Part shown: positions 59,304 to 64,000 of the stretch, piece by piece
How positions within the stretch are numbered: the first letter of the stretch is position 1
Layout: the number at the start of each line of letters is the position of its first letter
Source: Desulfobacterales bacterium
GTDB lineage: Bacteria; Desulfobacterota; Desulfobacteria; Desulfobacterales; JAEINQ01
Assembly: GCA_016342285.1 (NCBI GenBank)
Contig: JAEINQ010000013.1
Coordinates: 43,396 to 107,395 of the forward strand
Length of the DNA: 64,000 nt
Reading direction: 5' to 3'
Translations under genes and position numbers: made by a program
The notes under the pieces: model-generated
The model's input: only the letters and a program-made list of their open reading frames with translations
Told to the model about the DNA's origin: nothing
Database searches by the model: none

Positions 59304-60734
59304 CTATCGGGGCAGATGGGGCAGGTTTTCTTTTTTGCCTGAAAGATGGTGCTTTTTTAACAGGGCGTATAAGCGTGCTCGGGAAAGATTGGCCATTTGG
59401 CAGGCGCTTTTAATGTCGTCGCAGGCTGCCTTCATCAGTCCATTTAAATAATGCTTTTCGGCCGCCACAACGACGGCCTCTTTATAATCCTTGAATCGGC
59501 CGAGGCCGGTTGCAGGAGCGTTGGCCGCTATATTGGTGTGGGGTCCGGCATGGCTGCTAACCGAATTTCGTGTGAGTTGGACGCGAATCTGGGTCGGCAG
59601 ATGTATGGGTATCAGGGTGGGTTCGTCGCCGGCCATGGAAAGGGCGTTTTCTAAACAGTTTACCAGTTCCCTGACATTGCCCGGCCAGGGGTAAGCCCTG
59701 AGTCCCTCCATAAACTCCGGAGAAAAGCCTTTGGTCCCGCAATGATTGCGAGTGCAGTAGAGGGTTAAATAATGCACGGCCAGTTTTATGACGTCGTCAA
59801 CCCTTTTTCTCAGTGGCGGCAACTCAATGGAAATGGATCGAAGGCGATACAGAAGATCCTGACGGAACAGGCCCTTTTCGACCATCCGGTCAAGATTCCG
59901 ATTCGTCGCGGCGACGAGCCTGAACTGGCTGGTGCTCTCCGTCTTTGCGCCGACCGGGCGAAAGCGACGTTCCTGGAGTACCCGTAGAAACGCCTTCTGG
60001 GTTGAAAGGGGCAATTCCCCCACTTCATCCAGAAATAGGGTCCCGCCGTCAGCCTGGCTGATCAAACCCCGTCGGGACCGATCGGCACCGGTATAAGCCC
60101 CTTTTTCGTGCCCGAAAAGGATGCTTTCCACCAGTGTTTCCGGGAGAGAGGCACAGTCCACGACGACAAAATCGTTATGGCGCCGGGAACTGTTCCTGTG
60201 GATTGCGTTGGCAAAAAGCTCCTTGCCCGTTCCGGTTTCGCCGGTGATAAGAACGTTGACATCCGTGTTGGCCGCCCGTGAAACAAGCTCCATGCAGTGG
60301 TTGATCAAGGGGCTGCTGCCGATGATGTCTTCCCGGTCAAGAAGGTGCTGTTGCTGTCCGGCGATTTTTTTTTCGCGATACTGGAGGGCCCGGCTCAATT
60401 GAAGATCCAGCCCCTTCAGGGACGGCGATTTTTGAAGGTAGTCCCAAACACCCGTTTTGATGGCCAGTTCGGCACCGTCCGGATCCCCATTGCCGGTGAT
60501 GATAATCACTTCCGGTGATGAAGGGCTTTCCTTAATCAGCGGGATTGCTTCCAGCCCGTTTCCATCGGGCAGGTTTACATCGAGGAACACGACATCGAAA
60601 TCGTTATTCAGGTTTTCATCGAGCCCGGATTTTATGGTCAGGGCGTAGTCGACCTCATGACCCATGCGCCCAATGGCCATGGTCAACATATTGCAGACTT
60701 CAATATCATCATCAATGATCAGGATACGTGCCAT
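59304..60734 (-). CDS. Sigma-54-dependent response regulator (NtrC family)
   Basis: A 476-residue regulator. REC 1-120 with Asp in VVFLDVNLPDG near 54; AAA+ domain about 140-380 with Walker A GETGTGKE, GAYTGADRSRRG as the sigma-54 contact loop (a GAFTGA variant) and Walker B GGTLFLDEVGELP; Fis-type HTH at the end (DDIKSACQMANLSRARLYALLKKH). It activates sigma-54 promoters upon phosphorylation. Its gene follows the hybrid kinase by 12 nt, so the two form one system. Target promoters are not seen in the window. Confidence 0.93.
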   Translation of the reverse strand: MARILIIDDDIEVCNMLTMAIGRMGHEVDYALTIKSGLDENLNNDFDVVFLDVNLPDGNGLEAIPLIKESPSSPEVIIITGNGDPDGAELAIKTGVWDYLQKSPSLKGLDLQLSRALQYREKKIAGQQQHLLDREDIIGSSPLINHCMELVSRAANTDVNVLITGETGTGKELFANAIHRNSSRRHNDFVVVDCASLPETLVESILFGHEKGAYTGADRSRRGLISQADGGTLFLDEVGELPLSTQKAFLRVLQERRFRPVGAKTESTSQFRLVAATNRNLDRMVEKGLFRQDLLYRLRSISIELPPLRKRVDDVIKLAVHYLTLYCTRNHCGTKGFSPEFMEGLRAYPWPGNVRELVNCLENALSMAGDEPTLIPIHLPTQIRVQLTRNSVSSHAGPHTNIAANAPATGLGRFKDYKEAVVVAAEKHYLNGLMKAACDDIKSACQMANLSRARLYALLKKHHLSGKKENLPHLPR

Positions 60735-60746
60735 CTTTTCATCCTA

Positions 60747-63700
60747 TCAATTATTATCGAGCACCTTGCGAATAAGATTGGCCAGGTCGCTCTTGACGAC
60801 CGGTTTCATCAAGAATCCTTTTATGCCCGTAGCAATGGCCTTTTCTTGAGACATCTTTTCGCTAAAACCGGTACACAGAATGATCGGCATCTCAGGTTTC
60901 AATGCCATTATTTGTCGTGCCATTTGTTCACCGGTCAGGTTTGGCATGGTCATGTCCGCGACGACCAGATCATATAAATCGGTATTGTGTTTAAACGCTT
61001 CCAGCGCTTCAAGACTGCTGGTCCGGGAAGTAACACGGTAACCGAGCCTTTTCAGCACCTGTTCAAGCATCTTCGCTATTGCTTCCTCGTCATCCACCAG
61101 AAGAATGTGTTCGTTCCCCTTCGGGATATGCACCCTCTTTTCAATCTCTTTTGCATCGGATTCAATCTGAATAACGGGTAGATACACCTCAAAGACAGTG
61201 CCCTTGCCGACATGGCTGGTAAGGTTGATATGTCCGCCGTGTTCTTTGACAATCCCATGGACCACCGAGAGCCCCAAACCGGTTCCCTTTCCTTCTGCCT
61301 TGGTGGTGAAATAAGGGTCGAATATCCGGTCGATGACCGATTGCTTCATGCCGCAGCCTGTATCGGCAACCAACAGGCGGACATGGGGGCCTAGGGCCTT
61401 TACCGTATCCGCCAAATCGTCACCTGTCAGTTCGACCTCTTTCAGGGTCACCCGCAGTGTTCCGCCGGTATCCACCATGGCGTGATAGGCATTGGTCATG
61501 AGATTCATGGCAACCTGATGGATCTGTGTCGGATCGGCCATGACCAGCCTGCAATGGCTGCTGATATCCTGATTGATGGTAATGGTGGCAGGCAGGGTCG
61601 ATCGCATCAGTTTTAACACTTCCTTGATGACCGGTTGCATCTTCAACGGTTTCAATTCATGGTCACTATGGCGGCTAAATGCGAGAATTTGTTTCACCAG
61701 GTCTCCCGCCCGCTTGATGCCTGAATGAATTCCTTTCAACATATCCTGCAAGGGGCTGTCCACGGGTATATCCTCCATCATGATTTCCGTGTAACCGGAC
61801 ATGGGAAAGAGAATATTGTTGAAATCGTGGGCAATGCCTCCGGCCAGGGTGCCGATAGACTCCATTTTCTGGCTTTGTTGGAGTCGGGCTTCAATTTCGG
61901 TCTTTTCCGCCTCCAGTTTTTTTTGATCTGTAATGTCTTTATCAACACCGCGATACCCAAGAAATTTTCCCTGGGCATCTATGATGGGAACACCGTTGGT
62001 GAGGAAACAAATTTCGTTTCCGTTTTTGGTAATGTTCCTGTTCTCTAAATCAACAATTGTTTCTAGTTTTGAAGATATTTTAACGAAGATCTTGCTGATT
62101 TTAGCCGCTTCTTCCCCGGGCATTAACTCAAATGGTGTTTTTCCTATCAACTCTTCAGGCAAATACCCAAGACTGGTTTTTACTGTATCGGAAACATAGG
62201 TGTACTTACCGTCTTCATCAACTTCCCAAATCCAATCCGCCATACTGTGAGTGATATCCCGGAAGCGGTTTTCGCTTTCCTGAAGGCCATCGGTCGCCCT
62301 TTTGGTTTCGGTTATATCCAGCGCGGTAAATGTTACTCCTGCCAGCAAATCCTCAGCATTAAGAGGGCTCGAGCTTAAAAGAATGTCTAAAATCCGGCCA
62401 TCCTTCCGTCTCATCCGTGTCTGTACGGTGCCGGTTCCCAATTGTTCGATCTGCCTGTACTTTTCCTTTCCTGCCTGATTGTATTCTTTATCGCTAACAT
62501 ACAGTGATCTGGCTCTTTCCCCTATGAGTTCCTCTTTTGAATATCCAACCAACTTACAAAACCGGTCGTTAACCTCTTGAAATATTCGCCGGGAAACGAC
62601 ACCGATACCGATGGGGGCAGCGCGTATGATGCTCCGCATCTTGTCTTCGCTGTCCCGCAGGGCATTCTCTACTTCCTTGCGGTGGGTAATGTCGGAATGG
62701 GTGCCGACCAACCGTAGGGCCCGCCCATCGGAACCCCTGGCGGCGACCATGCCCCGTCCCAGGATCCAATGCCACTGGCCATCTTTGGCCCGCATGCGAA
62801 ACTCAATCGCGAAATTATCGCAACGGTTTTCAATGCATTCATTGTTAGCGCCGAAAGCGGCGTTTATATCTTCCGGATGGACGAGCTTTTTCCAGGAATC
62901 GATATGAGGCGGGAGGTCATTTTTTGTATAGCCGAGCATGGCTGAGTAGCCCGGGCTGTAATAGACTTCATCGGTCTCCAGGTCCCAGTCCCAGAGACCG
63001 TCTCGATTGGCAGCCATGGCCAGCTCGAATTGTTCTCTGCTTGCAAGCAGCGCCTTCTCGGTCTGCCTTTGTTCGGTGATGCTCAATTGGAGGTCTTTGT
63101 TGATGCGCACAATGGAACGATAACGCCAGGCTGCCATACAAACGATCACAACCAATAGCAATGAGCTGCCAATAATCCCCATTTTTTTTGCTGACCAGTA
63201 TGACGTTTCCGGTAAACCGTACCATTTTTTTCCGAATGCATGGTAAACAGAATCAGGGTCTGACTTTAGCGCTTTGACATGTTGATCAATTATTTTCAGA
63301 AAATTTTGGTTTTCGATGTTTTTCGAGGCAGCAAAGTAAGCGGAAAAAGGATTAAATACGATTGGTGTTCGATGCAATGAGGTGTGGTCTGCCCCTTTGC
63401 TGAAGGCGTAGGTATTATTGACCGCGATGGCATCCAATTGACCGCTTTGCGCTGCGCCAAACGCGGCTTCATAATTGTCAAATGCAATGAACTCGGCAGC
63501 AACTTCAAAATCAACCAGTAGCTTTTGCAGCGCCGCGGTTGTTTTGTTACCTTCCCTGACGGCGATTCTTTTGCCTTCCAAATCCAAAATGCTGTTGACA
63601 TTCAGGTCCTTGGCATAAACAACACCCCAGAATGTCCATACGGGCTCTTTGGAGAAATTGAACCGCTCTAATCTCTCAGGGCTTTCCCCAAGCGACGTCA

Positions 63701-63923
63701 TCAGCTGCAATTCATTGGTCTCTAAAAGATTGAGGCAATCTCCCAGTTCACAGGGAACATATTCAATTTTCCAGTTTTCTTTTTCAGCCACATGGTTGAG
63801 GACTTCGACAAACAAGCCTTTTGCCTCATTGTCGAAATATACAATGGGTTTGTTTTGAAAAACCCCTACTTTGACAGGTTCATCCGCCCAGGCAGGGCTA
63901 AGGGTGATTGTAAACGCCGCCAT
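60747..63923 (-). CDS. Hybrid sensor kinase: periplasmic solute-binding domain - PAS repeats - HisKA - HATPase - REC
   Basis: A 1058-residue protein. Residues about 12-240 are an extracellular-solute-binding (SBP_bac_3) domain like BvgS sensors (VKVGVFQNKPIVYFDNEAKGLFVEVL), then TM near 250-270, four PAS/PAC domains to about 680, HisKA with His699 in IAHDFNNILFPMSG, an ATPase (MTNAYHAM, DTGCGM, GLGLSVVHGIV) and a C-terminal receiver (LVVADMTMPNLTGEQM). The ligand is likely a small polar molecule such as an amino acid. The N-terminus is short for a signal peptide; an in-frame TGA stands 9 nt upstream, preceded by ATG AAG AAT, so the start may be truncated. Confidence 0.85.
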   Translation of the reverse strand: MAAFTITLSPAWADEPVKVGVFQNKPIVYFDNEAKGLFVEVLNHVAEKENWKIEYVPCELGDCLNLLETNELQLMTSLGESPERLERFNFSKEPVWTFWGVVYAKDLNVNSILDLEGKRIAVREGNKTTAALQKLLVDFEVAAEFIAFDNYEAAFGAAQSGQLDAIAVNNTYAFSKGADHTSLHRTPIVFNPFSAYFAASKNIENQNFLKIIDQHVKALKSDPDSVYHAFGKKWYGLPETSYWSAKKMGIIGSSLLLVVIVCMAAWRYRSIVRINKDLQLSITEQRQTEKALLASREQFELAMAANRDGLWDWDLETDEVYYSPGYSAMLGYTKNDLPPHIDSWKKLVHPEDINAAFGANNECIENRCDNFAIEFRMRAKDGQWHWILGRGMVAARGSDGRALRLVGTHSDITHRKEVENALRDSEDKMRSIIRAAPIGIGVVSRRIFQEVNDRFCKLVGYSKEELIGERARSLYVSDKEYNQAGKEKYRQIEQLGTGTVQTRMRRKDGRILDILLSSSPLNAEDLLAGVTFTALDITETKRATDGLQESENRFRDITHSMADWIWEVDEDGKYTYVSDTVKTSLGYLPEELIGKTPFELMPGEEAAKISKIFVKISSKLETIVDLENRNITKNGNEICFLTNGVPIIDAQGKFLGYRGVDKDITDQKKLEAEKTEIEARLQQSQKMESIGTLAGGIAHDFNNILFPMSGYTEIMMEDIPVDSPLQDMLKGIHSGIKRAGDLVKQILAFSRHSDHELKPLKMQPVIKEVLKLMRSTLPATITINQDISSHCRLVMADPTQIHQVAMNLMTNAYHAMVDTGGTLRVTLKEVELTGDDLADTVKALGPHVRLLVADTGCGMKQSVIDRIFDPYFTTKAEGKGTGLGLSVVHGIVKEHGGHINLTSHVGKGTVFEVYLPVIQIESDAKEIEKRVHIPKGNEHILLVDDEEAIAKMLEQVLKRLGYRVTSRTSSLEALEAFKHNTDLYDLVVADMTMPNLTGEQMARQIMALKPEMPIILCTGFSEKMSQEKAIATGIKGFLMKPVVKSDLANLIRKVLDNN

Positions 63924-64000
63924 TATGTGTCATACACTATAATTCTTCATCAGAGGGTGAAGGACAATTCCTGACATGAAGAGCATATAAGATCTGGGTC

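Noticed and set aside
1..64000. tRNA or rRNA genes, prophage or plasmid origin
   Set aside because: No cloverleaf, rRNA word, integrase, phage structural gene or replication initiator was recognised.

Overview
The window looks like a chromosomal segment of an anaerobic, metabolically versatile Desulfobacterota bacterium, most likely a Desulfobacterales/Desulfosarcina-type sulfate reducer. This is inferred from gene content: a molybdo/tungsto-enzyme, a TunR-type tungstate regulator beside tupABC, a fused ADP-forming acyl-CoA synthetase, a periplasmic-sensing hybrid kinase paired with an NtrC-type regulator, and a high G+C coding bias. No rRNA, tRNA, CRISPR array, prophage or classical IS was seen.

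Layout. Bases 1-6.8 kb hold one same-strand run: the end of a molybdopterin oxidoreductase, its four-cluster Fe-S subunit, a LeuC/LeuD-type hydro-lyase pair, a metallo-beta-lactamase-fold hydrolase, a soluble dCache-like protein, an isocitrate-lyase/PEP-mutase-family C-C lyase and a small SCP2 protein. This resembles a catabolic dehydratase plus lyase pathway. Facing it is an SCP2-E1alpha-E1beta fusion of a thiamine-diphosphate dehydrogenase (7.1-9.6 kb). Then follow a PAS kinase whose phospho-acceptor His is Asn, an EamA transporter, a B12-binding-like protein whose ligand His is Met, a beta-CASP RNA nuclease, a phosphopantetheinyl transferase and an ADP-forming acyl-CoA synthetase.

17.8-24.2 kb is the conserved translation operon ffh-rpsP-khpA-rimM-trmD-SPOUT-rplS-rnhB-yraN-rsmI (minus strand), followed by rlmN, a PP-loop thiolation-like enzyme, nth, a hybrid kinase, a hydrolase, an orphan DNA methyltransferase, an MFS carrier, two Hsp20 genes, a thioesterase, DUF2804/TetR, a GAF-HD-GYP protein, a broken DUF547 gene and a VTT-flavoprotein fusion.

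43.8-50.6 kb is a metal/heme-type uptake operon: a CcsA-like and a ResB-like membrane protein ahead of a TonB receptor and a FecBCD-type ABC transporter. 50.7-55.7 kb is the tungstate block (tunR, trmO, tupA, tupB, tupC). 55.7-63.9 kb is signalling: receiver-like protein, CheW and an MCP, then an NtrC regulator and a large hybrid kinase.

The most unexpected layer lies between genes. Several dispersed short repeat families occur. One (B, about 60 nt) recurs directly 5' of six unrelated minus-strand genes, four times ending 20-25 nt before the start codon. Another (A, about 100 nt) occurs five times, always on the same strand, and one copy sits inside a third family (C), which suggests past mobility.
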